The position numbers and the translations under genes were made by a program. Shown here one piece after another: positions 33,837-44,907 of a stretch of DNA of 64,000 bases. The DNA is taken from assembly GCF_013404085.1 (NCBI RefSeq), contig NZ_JABFHO010000001.1, positions 1,054,001 through 1,118,000 of the forward strand, written 5' to 3'. This stretch comes from Winogradskyella helgolandensis. GTDB lineage: Bacteria > Bacteroidota > Bacteroidia > Flavobacteriales > Flavobacteriaceae. The stretch's first letter is position 1, and the number at the start of each line of letters is the position of its first letter. Below the pieces are notes generated by a model. It saw nothing but the letters and a program-made list of their open reading frames with translations, ran no database searches and was not told the DNA's origin.

Positions 33837-34973
33837 TCACTTAAAAACAGAATGTTGTTTAAAAGATTTAATCTGAACATTTTTTATAAACGGCTTTAAA
33901 ATCTGATTTGGTAAATACCGCTTGTGTTTGCAGTAACACGTTAGCGCTTCTGGTTCTGCTCCAAGAGTGCTTTTTATTTCTGAAGCCGTTCTACCTAAGT
34001 TAATCTGTGTCGATTTTGTCTCAATGCCGAGGCGAACATAATCATTTAAAATCCTTGGATAAATAGCAAATTCTTTATTATAAGAATAGTCAATTCCAAT
34101 AAAATGAGCATCAAGATGTGTGTCGTTTTGCATGGCAGACAAAAAGCCTACTAACTTTTCTTCTAGAAAATAGCCTTTCACTATAAATTGATCCTTAAAG
34201 GTTTTTTTAAGATGAATATAAGTATCGAGATTTAATATTTGAGCATTAAAATCAGCATTATCAATAGTGTTCTGATATAATTCTTGAAGTGCATCTTTGT
34301 ACACTTCAATAGCTTCCTGAGAGAATAATTTAGCATGTAAAGCTTCACTTTTCGCATCTGCTCTATTGGCTTTTACTCTATATTTAGATTTTAAGGCATT
34401 TGTGTAATCTTCAAAAGAATGCCATTCTGGTTGTAGCTTAATTATCATATTAGGCTCAACTTGCATGGCGGCATAATCGTAAGCTTCTAAATGATTGGTT
34501 ATAGCAAGCGATTCGTTTTTAAAATCTTTTACGAATACTGCCATTAGTCTTTTTGATGATTTTGATAATAGTCTTACACCTTCAGCAATAGCTTTAAAGG
34601 TTTCAACTTTATCTTCATCATCTTTTATGAATGTGCCATATTCTCCGCTTAAGAATACGTTTCCACAGAATAATACTCTAATTTCATTGTTACAAAACAT
34701 ATTGTTTACCGCGCGTCTAATTTTCTCGGACGTTATGGTTATGTTTTTAGTAATGGTTTCGATACCAATAGTTACGATTTGAGTGTTGGCGAAAGCAATA
34801 GCTTTTTTGTTTTTTAAAATGAAGATATAATTAAACTCAATACCTGTATTGGCTAGCTCAAACGCTTTTAAAAATTCAGGTGAATAATAAATATTTGTAC
34901 AGCAGTTTACGCCATGCCAATAGGCTTGTGGAATGGCATCTACGGTTTTAAATATTTCGGAGGATAAAGACAA
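33837..34973 (-). CDS. GNAT/FemAB-like acyltransferase
   Basis: A 378-residue cytosolic protein with the two-lobed GNAT arrangement of peptidoglycan- and lysine-modifying acyltransferases. The C-terminal half (about 195-350) has YTNALKSKYRVKANRADAKS, FIVKGYFLEEKLVGFLSAMQ and HFIGIDYSYNKEFAIYPRIL, the pattern of the BioF2/FemAB-like acetyl-CoA fold, then INLGRTASEIKSTLGAEPEA. The substrate is unknown. It lies 38 bp after the ArsC-like gene and probably shares its transcript. Its end faces the thioesterase gene across an inverted repeat. Confidence 0.7.
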   Translation of the reverse strand: MSLSSEIFKTVDAIPQAYWHGVNCCTNIYYSPEFLKAFELANTGIEFNYIFILKNKKAIAFANTQIVTIGIETITKNITITSEKIRRAVNNMFCNNEIRVLFCGNVFLSGEYGTFIKDDEDKVETFKAIAEGVRLLSKSSKRLMAVFVKDFKNESLAITNHLEAYDYAAMQVEPNMIIKLQPEWHSFEDYTNALKSKYRVKANRADAKSEALHAKLFSQEAIEVYKDALQELYQNTIDNADFNAQILNLDTYIHLKKTFKDQFIVKGYFLEEKLVGFLSAMQNDTHLDAHFIGIDYSYNKEFAIYPRILNDYVRLGIETKSTQINLGRTASEIKSTLGAEPEALTCYCKHKRYLPNQILKPFIKNVQIKSFKQHSVFK

Positions 34974-35011
34974 TTTAATTTTTTATAGATTTAATTGAGA
35001 TTACATATCTA

Positions 35012-35365
35012 TTATGGATGTAAAGAAAGTTTTGCAGCTTCAACCGTTTTTTTAGAATTACCTATAAATAGTTGGTTGTTAAAAAGTATTACAGGACGTT
35101 TTAAAAATGTATAGTGCTCTAAAATATAATTTTTATAATCGTCTTCAGAAAGTGATTTATCTTTTAATCCCAATTCTTTGTAGAGTCTTGCACGCTTGCT
35201 AAACAAACTTTCGTAGCTATCTGTAAGTGCTCTCATTTGTGCAATCTGTTCCTCAGTAATAGGTTCTGTCTTTATATCTTGAAGTTGAAAGCCTTCAGGA
35301 AGATTAAGCTCATTAATGATTCGAGTACAAGTATTACAGCTACTTAAATAATATATTTTGTTCAT
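35012..35365 (-). CDS. ArsC/Spx-family thioredoxin-like protein
   Basis: A 117-residue thioredoxin-fold protein with redox motif SSCNTC near the N-terminus (Cys9, Cys12), then LKDKSLSEDDYKNYILEHYT, TFLKRPVILFNNQLFIGNSK as in arsenate reductase ArsC and the Spx/MgsR group. The cis-Pro is in KRPVI. ArsC reduces arsenate; Spx binds RNA polymerase under thiol stress. The C-terminal Arg pair of ArsC is not clearly present, so the assignment stays at family level. The ATG at 35365 is preferred to a TTG two codons upstream. Confidence 0.85.
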   Translation of the reverse strand: MNKIYYLSSCNTCTRIINELNLPEGFQLQDIKTEPITEEQIAQMRALTDSYESLFSKRARLYKELGLKDKSLSEDDYKNYILEHYTFLKRPVILFNNQLFIGNSKKTVEAAKLSLHP

Positions 35366-35372
35366 AATCAAA

Positions 35373-35403
35373 ACGGTTTAATTTCAATATGCAAAGAAAC
35401 CGT
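35373..35403. promoter_or_regulatory. Inverted repeat in ArsC-like promoter
   Basis: ACGGTTT-17 bases-AAACCGT, 7-base arms. It encloses a near-consensus -7 element on the minus strand (TTTCTTTG, 35391-35398). Candidate operator; spacing suits one helical turn and a half per arm. Confidence 0.4.
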
Positions 35404-35445
35404 ATTTCTAACGAATTTTATTACTTTTAAGCAAAATATGATTTT

Positions 35446-35901
35446 ATGGATTTTGCTTTCGACGTCGCACTTAAGAATAGAAAATTATTAAAAAGTTTTA
35501 TTGAAAATCACACTTTGGAGGAGTTGAATAAAGTGCCAAAAGGCTTTAATAATAATATTATTTGGAATATTGCGCATACAGTTGTAACACAGCAATTATT
35601 GGTGTATAAATTATCAGGATTGCCAATGGTTGTCTCTGATGAAATGATTGAGGATTTTAAAAAAGGAACAAAAACAGAGCGGGACCTGTCACAGTCTGAA
35701 GTAGATACGATAAAGGGCTTATTGTTTTCTACAATTGAAAAGACGAAAGAGGATTACCATAATAAAGTTTTTCAAACCTATAATCAATATACCGTGACTA
35801 CAAAAAGTACACTTAGTAATGTTGAAGAAGCCATTGATTTCAATAATTTTCATGAAGGTATTCATTTAGGTTATATTTTAGCACTCAGAAAATCACTATA
35901 A
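35446..35901 (+). CDS. DinB-family protein
   Basis: A 151-residue four-helix-bundle protein of the DinB/YfiT type. Metal-binding His residues are visible in NIIWNIAHTVVTQQLL (residue ~43) and in NNFHEGIHLGYI (residues ~139 and ~143), with FNNN in the loop as usual. Members bind a divalent metal and act as thiol transferases or are induced by DNA damage; the reaction is unknown here. It is followed 4 bp later by the antiporter gene, suggesting one transcript. Confidence 0.88.
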   Translation: MDFAFDVALKNRKLLKSFIENHTLEELNKVPKGFNNNIIWNIAHTVVTQQLLVYKLSGLPMVVSDEMIEDFKKGTKTERDLSQSEVDTIKGLLFSTIEKTKEDYHNKVFQTYNQYTVTTKSTLSNVEEAIDFNNFHEGIHLGYILALRKSL

Positions 35902-35905
35902 TTTT

Positions 35906-37153
35906 ATGGATTATTATTCAATAGCTACTATTTTAATCGTTCTATCTGCAGCCTTTGGTTATATAAACGAGAAGTTTTTAAGATTGCCTATTACCATTGG
36001 TTTAATGGTTATTACCATTGTATTCACAGTTGTTTTAGTTGGTATTGCTCAATTTGATGATACTTTATTGGTGCAAGAAAGAGAATTTATAGCCTTGATA
36101 GATTTCGAAACCGTTCTCTTGGACATTATGCTGAGTTTCCTGTTGTTTGCAGGTGCATTACATACCAATTTTAATCAGCTTAAAGTACAACGCTGGCCAA
36201 TAATGGCTTTTGCTACAGTAGGTGTTTTGGTATCGACATTTTTAGTTGGTATTGCTATGTTTTACGTTTTAAAGTTAATGGGTTTAAATGTGGATTTTAT
36301 CTACTGTTTATTATTTGGAGCTTTAATTTCTCCAACAGATCCTATAGCTGTTTTAGGAATTTTGAAAAAAGCTGGAGCTCCTAAAAAATTAGAAACCAAA
36401 ATTGTTGGAGAATCATTGTTTAACGACGGAGTAGGTGTTGTAGTGTTCTTAACGATTTTTGCAATTGCAGCTAAACCCGATGCTGCTATTGAGTTTTCTG
36501 ATATTGCAACCTTATTTGGACAAGAAGTTATTGGAGGTATTGTTTTGGGTCTTTTTCTAGGTTGGATAACCTACCGATTAATGCGATCTATTGATAGTTA
36601 TGAAATTGAGGTTATATTAACCCTAGCAGCAGTTATGGGTGGTACGATGTTGGCTCATGAGTTTCATTTATCTGCACCTTTAGCAATGGTAACAGCAGGA
36701 TTGATTGTGGGAAATGATACCGTTAGAAATACCGCTATGTCTGAAACCACAGAGCTTTATGTCGATAAGTTTTGGGAACTTGTTGATGTGTTGTTAAACA
36801 CTATTTTGTTTGTAATGATTGGTATGGAAATGCTGGTTTTATCCTTAGATGGAAAATTTATTTACGCAGGTTTATTAGCTATTCCTTTAATATTAATGTG
36901 TCGTTATATCTCGTTGTGGTTGCCCATAAAGTTCTTCGAAAAGAGATTGGATTTTGTGCCAAAAACAAATTTAATAATGACTTGGGGAGGCTTACGAGGT
37001 GGAATATCTATTGCTTTAGCATTGAGCCTAACAAAAGATATGCATAGAGAATTATTCTTAGTTATAACCTACGTTGTTGTTGTCGTTTCTATTGTTGGAC
37101 AAGGGTTAACTGTTGGGCCAATTATAAAGCGCTTAACAAAAAAAGTTGTTTAG
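35906..37153 (+). CDS. Na+/H+ antiporter, CPA1 (NhaP-like)
   Basis: A 415-residue cytoplasmic-membrane exchanger with about 12 membrane segments. Hallmarks: LFGALISPTDPIAVLGILKK (residues ~134-153) and GESLFNDGVGVVVFL with the Asn-Asp pair that binds Na+ in the CPA1 group, and WGGLRGGISIALALS near the C-terminus. It keeps internal pH and Na+ low, which fits a marine habitat. It has no long cytosolic tail. It follows the DinB gene by 4 bp and overlaps the convergent lipoprotein gene by 4 bp at its end. Confidence 0.93.
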   Translation: MDYYSIATILIVLSAAFGYINEKFLRLPITIGLMVITIVFTVVLVGIAQFDDTLLVQEREFIALIDFETVLLDIMLSFLLFAGALHTNFNQLKVQRWPIMAFATVGVLVSTFLVGIAMFYVLKLMGLNVDFIYCLLFGALISPTDPIAVLGILKKAGAPKKLETKIVGESLFNDGVGVVVFLTIFAIAAKPDAAIEFSDIATLFGQEVIGGIVLGLFLGWITYRLMRSIDSYEIEVILTLAAVMGGTMLAHEFHLSAPLAMVTAGLIVGNDTVRNTAMSETTELYVDKFWELVDVLLNTILFVMIGMEMLVLSLDGKFIYAGLLAIPLILMCRYISLWLPIKFFEKRLDFVPKTNLIMTWGGLRGGISIALALSLTKDMHRELFLVITYVVVVVSIVGQGLTVGPIIKRLTKKVV

Positions 37154-37869
37154 TTCAACTTTAAATAAGGCTCTACGTCATCAAAGGGAATCATAAATTC
37201 GGTATAGCCTAAATCATAGGAAGCGACTTCATAGACATTGTAAATTAAGACCAATCCTTCTTCACTAAAACCAATATTTTCAGGTAAGTGAAACGGTTCT
37301 CCAAAGAAGAAGTTTTCAATTGTTAATTGATCTTTGTTCTTTTCTAAAGATGTAATAAATTGAGCCTTTGCCAATGTTGTAAAGCCATCAATGTCATTGA
37401 TGAAATCATTGATGTCTAACGTTTTTCCACTTTTGGCATCAAGATTTAATAATTTTATTTTATCATTTCCATGGGCACCACCTTTAAACTCATATGTGCT
37501 AATAGCTATCGTAATAATGTCTTCAGACTGGTAAACGAGCTCTGTTTCAATATGAAGCTCCCAAGCAGGTTCGTCTATTTCTGCATAATCCTTTTTAAAA
37601 CTTAGATATTCTTCATTAAAGGCTTTTAAAACATCTGTTAAAATGGTTTTGTTTTCAGATGTATTGAGAGTTGCAATTATTGCATTTTCGACGTTAGTAT
37701 TAATGGCGTTGCTTAGGTCGCTACTTCCTGTTGCTTTACTGTAAACAGCTGATATTTCTGCTTCATAAGATTCTTCAACAGAAATAGTATCAAATGTAGC
37801 AGGTTTAAATTCAGAAGTACATGAATTTAAAAAGATGACAAATATTAAAAATGGAATGATGCGTTTCAC
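37150..37869 (-). CDS. DUF3298/DUF4163 lipoprotein (RsiV/PdaC-like)
   Basis: A 239-residue lipoprotein. The start is GTG, followed by KRIIPFLIFVIFLNSC with lipobox Cys17. The mature part has the DUF4163/DUF3298 arrangement seen in peptidoglycan deacetylase PdaC and anti-sigma RsiV: ELVYQSEDIITIAISTYEFK, GGAHGNDKIKLLNLDAKSG, TLDINDFINDIDGFTTLAK, and the C-terminal EGLVLIYNVYEVASYDLGYT with EFMIPFDDV. Its role is unknown; the fold binds glycan or lysozyme in known cases. It converges on the antiporter with a 4-bp overlap. Confidence 0.85.
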   Translation of the reverse strand: MKRIIPFLIFVIFLNSCTSEFKPATFDTISVEESYEAEISAVYSKATGSSDLSNAINTNVENAIIATLNTSENKTILTDVLKAFNEEYLSFKKDYAEIDEPAWELHIETELVYQSEDIITIAISTYEFKGGAHGNDKIKLLNLDAKSGKTLDINDFINDIDGFTTLAKAQFITSLEKNKDQLTIENFFFGEPFHLPENIGFSEEGLVLIYNVYEVASYDLGYTEFMIPFDDVEPYLKLN

Positions 37870-37941
37870 AGTAGTTGAGGTTATGTTTAATAAACAATAA
37901 AGGTATTATATAGATTTGAATAGAACGAATTATCCGTTAAA

Positions 37942-37970
37942 TTTGTTATGATTCAAAAGCGATAATTTTG
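37942..37970 (+). promoter_or_regulatory. Promoter for cystathionine gamma-synthase gene
   Basis: TTTG (37942-37945), 17 bases, then TAATTTTG (37963-37970). This is the only two-part match to the Bacteroidota promoter I found, 30-36 bases before the start. Confidence 0.65.
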
Positions 37971-38006
37971 TTAATCTTTTAGAGGATTACGTCTAACCTG
38001 ATGATT

Positions 38007-39146
38007 ATGAAATTCAACACAAAAACAATACATGGTGGTCAAAAGCCAGATGCTGCTTATGCATCTGTAATTCCTCCAATTTATCAAACATCTACGTTTG
38101 CACAATCTACACCTGGTGGACACAAAGGTTATGCGTATGCGCGCTCTGGAAATCCAACACGTCATGCTTTAGAAAAAGCTTTTGCAAGTATCGAAAATGG
38201 AACACATGGCTTGGCTTTTAGTTCGGGATTAGCGGCTATAGATGCTATTTTGAAATTATTGAAGCATGGTGATGAGGTTATTTCTACTAACGATTTATAT
38301 GGCGGAACGTACCGTTTATTCACTAAGATATATGAAAACTTTGGTATTAAGTTTCATTTTATTGGGATGCAAAATGCGGATCATATTGAAGATTATATTA
38401 ACGATAGAACAAAATTGATTTGGGTTGAAACTCCAACCAATCCGATGTTGAATATTATTGATATTGTAGCAACAGCCAAAATCGCAAAGCAGCATAACGT
38501 GTTGTTAGCTGTAGATAACACATTTGCTACACCTTATTTACAACAACCTTTGGATTTGGGTGTCGATATTGTTATGCATTCCGCTACAAAATATTTAGGT
38601 GGACATAGTGATTTGGTGATGGGAGCGTTAATTGTGAAAGATAAAGATTTGGCTGAACGTTTATATTTTATTCAAAACGCTAGTGGTGCTATTTGTGGCC
38701 CACAAGATGCGTTTTTAGCTTTAAGAGGAATTAAAACTTTACATATTAGAATGCAGCGCCATTGTGAAAATGGAAAGGCTGTTGCAGAATATTTAGCCAA
38801 ACACCCTAAAATCGAAAATGTGTACTGGCCAGGTTTTCCTAGTCATCCTAATCATGCGATTGCAGCATCTCAGATGAGTGGTTTTGGTGGGATGGTATCA
38901 TTTACAACAAAAGGAAATAATTATGAAGAAGCGATTAATATTGTTGAGAATTTAAACGTTTTTACCTTAGCTGAATCGCTTGGTGGAGTAGAATCGTTAG
39001 CTGGTCATCCGGCAAGTATGACGCATGCTAGTATTCCAAAACAAGAGCGAGAAAAAATAGGTGTTGTAGATTCACTAATTAGGTTGAGTGTTGGTATTGA
39101 GGATGAGGATGATTTGGTTGCCGATTTAAAACAAGCTATAGGTTAA
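38007..39146 (+). CDS. Cystathionine gamma-synthase/lyase (PLP enzyme)
   Basis: About 379 residues, a fold-type I PLP enzyme of the Cys/Met metabolism family. Seen: NTKTIHGGQKPDAAYASV, YARSGNPTRHALEKAFASIE, SGLAAIDAILKLLKHGDEVI, the PLP Lys in MHSATKYLGGHSDLVMGALI, and LAESLGGVESLAGHPASMTH. It makes cystathionine from an acyl-homoserine plus cysteine (synthase), or cleaves it (lyase). Sequence alone does not separate the two, though the general pattern is like MetB. ATG at 38001 is an alternative two codons upstream. A strong terminator follows. Confidence 0.92.
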   Translation: MKFNTKTIHGGQKPDAAYASVIPPIYQTSTFAQSTPGGHKGYAYARSGNPTRHALEKAFASIENGTHGLAFSSGLAAIDAILKLLKHGDEVISTNDLYGGTYRLFTKIYENFGIKFHFIGMQNADHIEDYINDRTKLIWVETPTNPMLNIIDIVATAKIAKQHNVLLAVDNTFATPYLQQPLDLGVDIVMHSATKYLGGHSDLVMGALIVKDKDLAERLYFIQNASGAICGPQDAFLALRGIKTLHIRMQRHCENGKAVAEYLAKHPKIENVYWPGFPSHPNHAIAASQMSGFGGMVSFTTKGNNYEEAINIVENLNVFTLAESLGGVESLAGHPASMTHASIPKQEREKIGVVDSLIRLSVGIEDEDDLVADLKQAIG

Positions 39147-39152
39147 TCTAAA

Positions 39153-39194
39153 ATACAAAAAAGACCAAATCGTGAGATTTGGTCTTTTTTGTAT
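39153..39194. terminator. Bidirectional terminator, cystathionine gene/barrel gene
   Basis: A 19-bp perfect stem (ATACAAAAAAGACCAAATC and its complement) with a 4-base GTGA loop, A run on one side and T run on the other. It ends both the plus-strand gene and the convergent gene at 39212. Confidence 0.92.
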
Positions 39195-39211
39195 TAGTTA
39201 TTGTTAATGGT

Positions 39212-39997
39212 TTAATCGAACATAAATATGTAACCAACGTTAAACCAAGCGAGCCAATCATTTGTTTTATTAGAATCTAATTGATGGTCTAAACCATCTG
39301 TTTCATCATTCATAAAACGTTGAATTCTTAGATCAGCCATTAAATGTGAAAAAGCATTAAGATTATACCTTACTCCAACACTCCCAACTATAGACCAAGT
39401 AGATCCATTTGAAGCATCTATAGATCCAGGTTCCCAACTTGGATAAAAATTATTAGGGTCGTTTATATTCTCGTCTCCGTATGTTGTAGAAACACCTGGA
39501 TTGTACATTACGTACTGTGCTCCTAAACTTACGAATGGGCCAAATTTATCACCTCCTCGAGATAATGCTCTTGTGGTTAAAGGATAGTATTCTAATTGCG
39601 CTCCGATATTAAAGTTTTGAGCTTCCCCTGTATGGGCTCTTAGTTTGTCAGCAGCAGTGCTTGTTCTATCATCGTCTACCCATTGTCCAAAATGACTAAG
39701 TCCTGTTTTGTTCCAAGAAATTTCAGCTCGTACTTTAAAGTGGTTCGTAAAAAAATTATTTCTTGAATAAGAATAGTAGCTCGAAAGATAGTCGAAGTTC
39801 ATGTAGTAAACGAGACCAATACCAAACCCAATATTACCAGTGTTGGTTTCAAAATCATAACGCTCACCAAAATCAGATTGATAAACTATGGGACCAGCAA
39901 TTATTCCAACCTCGTGGGAGAAACTTTGTGAGTAACTCATTTGCATCGATAAAAGCAATACAAGAGCTATGTATAAATGTTTTATTTTTAGTGTCAT
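39212..39997 (-). CDS. Outer-membrane beta-barrel protein (THC0290_0291-like)
   Basis: A 261-residue outer-membrane protein with signal peptide MTLKIKHLYIALVLLLSMQM..YSQ. The mature part is a run of amphipathic strands: SHEVGIIAGPIVYQSDFGER, TGNIGFGIGLVYYMNF, KVRAEISWNKTGLSHF, GEAQNFNIGAQLEYYP, FGPFVSLGAQYVMYNPG and the closing WLAWFNVGYIFMF. This is the pattern of a flavobacterial THC0290_0291/DUF6089-type barrel. Function is unknown. Monocistronic, with an exact -7 element 30 bases upstream. Confidence 0.85.
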   Translation of the reverse strand: MTLKIKHLYIALVLLLSMQMSYSQSFSHEVGIIAGPIVYQSDFGERYDFETNTGNIGFGIGLVYYMNFDYLSSYYSYSRNNFFTNHFKVRAEISWNKTGLSHFGQWVDDDRTSTAADKLRAHTGEAQNFNIGAQLEYYPLTTRALSRGGDKFGPFVSLGAQYVMYNPGVSTTYGDENINDPNNFYPSWEPGSIDASNGSTWSIVGSVGVRYNLNAFSHLMADLRIQRFMNDETDGLDHQLDSNKTNDWLAWFNVGYIFMFD

Positions 39998-40026
39998 GTA
40001 ATCTTAAAATTGATGCTTTTACCCAG

Positions 40027-40034
40027 CAAATATA
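40027..40034 (-). promoter_or_regulatory. -7 promoter element for barrel gene
   Basis: TATATTTG on the minus strand, exact TAnnTTTG, 29 bases before the start at 39997. Confidence 0.65.
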
Positions 40035-41656
<1,622 letters not shown>

Positions 41657-41677
41657 CTAAGTTTAAAAATTATTATT

Positions 41678-41707
41678 AAGCTTCTGTTTTGTTACAGAAG
41701 CTTTTTT
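41678..41707 (+). terminator. Terminator after gdhA
   Basis: Perfect 10-bp stem AAGCTTCTGT / ACAGAAGCTT with a 6-base loop and six T including the stem end. Confidence 0.9.
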
Positions 41708-41751
41708 ATGACATAATATATGATAAGCGCAAAATTATCGTTAGTATTAAA

Positions 41752-41759
41752 TATCTTTG
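41752..41759 (+). promoter_or_regulatory. -7 promoter element for porZ operon
   Basis: TATCTTTG, exact TAnnTTTG, 18 bases before the porZ start. Confidence 0.7.
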
Positions 41760-41777
41760 GACAAACCTTATTAATTA

Positions 41778-44162
41778 ATGTGCAACACTGTTTTTAAAAT
41801 CTTTATTCTAGTATTTGGGCTTACGGCTTCTTGTTATAGTCAAGATTTCTCAACGTTATGGCAAGGCCATTATTCCTATAATGATATAGTAGATGTGGTT
41901 AGTGGTGAAAATAAAATATATGCAGCTGCTCAAAATGCTGTTTTTAGATATGACATACAGACCAATGAACTAACGACAATTACGTCGGTAGAAGGACTTT
42001 CGGGAGAACAAATTACTACTATTTATTATAGTGAGTTGTACCAATATTTACTTGTTGGATATGAAACCGGATTAATTGAAGTCTATTCTGAAACTGAAAA
42101 TTCGGTGTTATCTGTGGTTGATATTTTGGATAAAGTCAACATTACTCCAGCTAATAAACGAATTAATCATTTCTTTGAAAATGAAGGAGAAATTTATATC
42201 TCTACAGATTATGGTGTTTCTGTTTATGATTTAGAGCGCTTAGAATTTGGTGACACTTATTTTTTAGGGAATGGCGGGTCTCAGGTGTCTGTAAACCAAG
42301 TTTCAATTTTAAATAACGAAATTTATGCAGCATGTAGCGCTAGTAATGGCATAAAAAAAGCCGACTTAGACAATCCAAACTTAATAGATTATCAGCAATG
42401 GCAAACTATTATAATAGGAAATTATCATACAATGAATACAATTAATAATAAAATGTATTCTGTACGAGATAATAAGGTGCTTTACGAAATTAATGGAGCT
42501 TCAATTAATACATTATTTACTTTTCCTACCTTACCATTAGATGCTGATAAGTCAGCATCAAATCTTGTTTATTCAACTAGCTCTTCGATTTATGTATATG
42601 ATGAAAATTTACAACTCGTAAAAAGCTTTCAGCCTACAGAAGAATTTGATTCTAATTTTACTTCAGCAACAAGTTTAGATGATTCTATTTATATAGGTAC
42701 AGAGGCTTTTGGCGTTCTAAGTAATTCTATTTCTACTGTTGGTGAATACTCTGAGATAAAACCCAATGGCCCTTTATTTAATGAAACGTTTAGGCTTAAC
42801 GCGGAATCTGGTGTGGTTTGGTCTAGTTTTGGGGATTATACGGAAGCATTAGTTCCAGATCCCATACGAACTAGAGGTTTGAGTTACTATAGAAATGAGG
42901 TTTGGGAGAGTATCCCATATGATAGCTTATTAGGCGGTAGAAATTTGTCGCAAATTGCGGTAAATCCCTTTATTTCAAATCAAGTATTTGTAAGTTCATT
43001 TCAAGATGGTCTTTTAGAATTAAATGATTTTGAACCTACCGTTTTATATGACGAAACCAATAGTGGCTTAGAATCCTTGTTAGTGCCAACTTCTCCAAAC
43101 TTTAGGAGTATTAGGGTTTCTGCTACTGCATTTGACAGTGATGGACTTTTGTGGTCATTGACCTCGCTTGTATTTGAACCTTTGAAATCGTATGACCCAA
43201 TTACAGGAAACTGGAAAAGCTATGATTTTTCGAGTATTATACAAGATGCTATTCGTGATGAATTTGGTTATTTTGATATAGCAATTGATAATAATGGTAC
43301 CAAATGGATTGGTGGTTATAAGAACGGACTTTATGTTTACAATGAAACGATCACTAATACTCCTCTTCGAAATATTAGTACTGCAGAACAAGGTTTACCA
43401 GTTCCGAGAGTTAATGCTGTTGCTATAGATACCAGAAATCAATTATGGGTTGGCATGTTTACAGGGATACGAGTGCTTTATAATACTTCAGGGTTTTATG
43501 AGGATTCTAACCCAACATTGAGTTCTATAATTATTTTGGAAGAGGGAATTGCAAAAGAATTGTTAGAAGGCGAAACCGTAACAGATATTAAGGTTGATGG
43601 TTCTAATAATAAATGGATTGGAACTGTAGATTCTGGCGTGTTTTATCTCTCTCCAGATGGGCAAACGACCATTTATCATTTTACTAAGGACAATTCTCCA
43701 TTGCCATCAAATAGAATTAATGACATCTCAATTGATCCTAATAATGGTACGGTGTATATCGCCACAATAAAAGGTCTTTTATCTTTTAAGGCTGGTGGTT
43801 CAAAAACAGAATCGACTTTAGAAGATGCTTTTGTCTATCCAAATCCTGTACGACCAGAGTATAATATTCTTGGTTTTAACGATCTTAATGATATTACAAA
43901 AGGTGTAAAAGTTAGTGGGCTCACAGAACGTGTGAATATAAAAATTACAGATATTGAAGGTAATTTGGTAGCAGAAGCACAGTCTAATGTTAATTTAAGA
44001 TCGTCTAATGCAAATTATAACTTTGCCATCGATGGAGGAACTGCTATTTGGAATGGTAAAAATCTTGGGAATAATGTAGTGAGAACCGGTGTGTATTTAA
44101 TACTGATTTCAGATTTAGACTCTTTTGAAACTAAAGTGCTCAAAGTTCTAATCGTCCAATAA
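41778..44162 (+). CDS. porZ: Type IX secretion system protein PorZ
   Basis: A 794-residue exported protein. After the signal peptide (ends near CYS-Q, residue 22) come two seven-bladed two-component-regulator-type propellers. The first is DFSTLWQGHYSYNDIVDVVS, SVEGLSGEQITTIYYSELY; the second is around residues 370-660, with NNGTKWIGGYKNGLYVYNE, NNKWIGTVDSGVFYL. A C-terminal type A sorting-like domain follows (DAFVYPNPVRPEYNILG to FETKVLKVLIVQ). PorZ sits on the cell surface in the attachment complex with PorU, PorV and Q, helping to hand anionic LPS to cargo. The window's two giant cargo proteins are consistent with it. recO starts 2 bases after the stop. Confidence 0.88.
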   Translation: MCNTVFKIFILVFGLTASCYSQDFSTLWQGHYSYNDIVDVVSGENKIYAAAQNAVFRYDIQTNELTTITSVEGLSGEQITTIYYSELYQYLLVGYETGLIEVYSETENSVLSVVDILDKVNITPANKRINHFFENEGEIYISTDYGVSVYDLERLEFGDTYFLGNGGSQVSVNQVSILNNEIYAACSASNGIKKADLDNPNLIDYQQWQTIIIGNYHTMNTINNKMYSVRDNKVLYEINGASINTLFTFPTLPLDADKSASNLVYSTSSSIYVYDENLQLVKSFQPTEEFDSNFTSATSLDDSIYIGTEAFGVLSNSISTVGEYSEIKPNGPLFNETFRLNAESGVVWSSFGDYTEALVPDPIRTRGLSYYRNEVWESIPYDSLLGGRNLSQIAVNPFISNQVFVSSFQDGLLELNDFEPTVLYDETNSGLESLLVPTSPNFRSIRVSATAFDSDGLLWSLTSLVFEPLKSYDPITGNWKSYDFSSIIQDAIRDEFGYFDIAIDNNGTKWIGGYKNGLYVYNETITNTPLRNISTAEQGLPVPRVNAVAIDTRNQLWVGMFTGIRVLYNTSGFYEDSNPTLSSIIILEEGIAKELLEGETVTDIKVDGSNNKWIGTVDSGVFYLSPDGQTTIYHFTKDNSPLPSNRINDISIDPNNGTVYIATIKGLLSFKAGGSKTESTLEDAFVYPNPVRPEYNILGFNDLNDITKGVKVSGLTERVNIKITDIEGNLVAEAQSNVNLRSSNANYNFAIDGGTAIWNGKNLGNNVVRTGVYLILISDLDSFETKVLKVLIVQ

Positions 44163-44164
44163 AC

Positions 44165-44884
44165 ATGCTTTCAAAAAACAACAGCATCGTGCTTTCTAAA
44201 TTAAAATATAGAGATCACGACCTTATTGTTAAGTGCTATACGGAGCAACGTGGAGTGGTGAGCTATATGTTAAGAGGTGTTTTGAAATCTAAAAAAGGCC
44301 TTTCAAAAACGGTTTATTTTCAAGCGTTGTCTCAACTTCAAATAGAAGAAAACTACAAACCCAATCAGTCGCTTCATTTTATAAAAGAAACTAAGTTTAA
44401 TTATATCTACAAAAGCCTTCATACTAATATATATAAAAGTGCGATCGTTTTATTTTTATCCGAAATTCTTTCCAATGTATTAAAAGAAGAAGAAAAGAAT
44501 GACGATTTATTCGATTTTATAACAGCATCACTTCAGTATTTAGATAATGAAGATCAGTTTTCAAACTTTCATTTATTGTTTCTTTTAAAGCTGACACGCT
44601 ACTTAGGCTTTCTACCAGAAAACTTAGATAATGACCACGCCTTTTTCAATTTGGAATCTGGAGTTTTTGAAGCTTCTAATCATGGTATTTACTCCGTATC
44701 TGGTGAAAATTTAACACTCTTAAAACGTCTGTTAGGCACAAGTTTTGATGCACTACATACGGTAAACATAAAAGCAAAACAGCGGCAAGAATTTTTAAAT
44801 ATGCTGTTGCATTATTTTGAATTACATTTAGGAAGTTTTAGAAAGCCTAAATCATTGCAGGTGCTTAACGAGGTATTTCATTAA
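44165..44884 (+). CDS. recO: DNA repair protein RecO
   Basis: A 239-residue cytosolic protein that loads RecA with RecF/RecR. Seen: N-terminal OB fold SIVLSKLKYRDHDLIVKCYT, EQRGVVSYMLRGVLKSKKGL, YFQALSQLQIEENYKPNQSL, then a helical zinc-finger-like region lacking the Cys4 of some homologues, ending LLHYFELHLGSFRKPKSLQV. Length is normal. Cotranscribed with porZ upstream and with the TonB receptor 23 bp downstream. Confidence 0.94.
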   Translation: MLSKNNSIVLSKLKYRDHDLIVKCYTEQRGVVSYMLRGVLKSKKGLSKTVYFQALSQLQIEENYKPNQSLHFIKETKFNYIYKSLHTNIYKSAIVLFLSEILSNVLKEEEKNDDLFDFITASLQYLDNEDQFSNFHLLFLLKLTRYLGFLPENLDNDHAFFNLESGVFEASNHGIYSVSGENLTLLKRLLGTSFDALHTVNIKAKQRQEFLNMLLHYFELHLGSFRKPKSLQVLNEVFH

Positions 44885-44907
44885 GTCACTTCTGCCAAAA
44901 AACTATA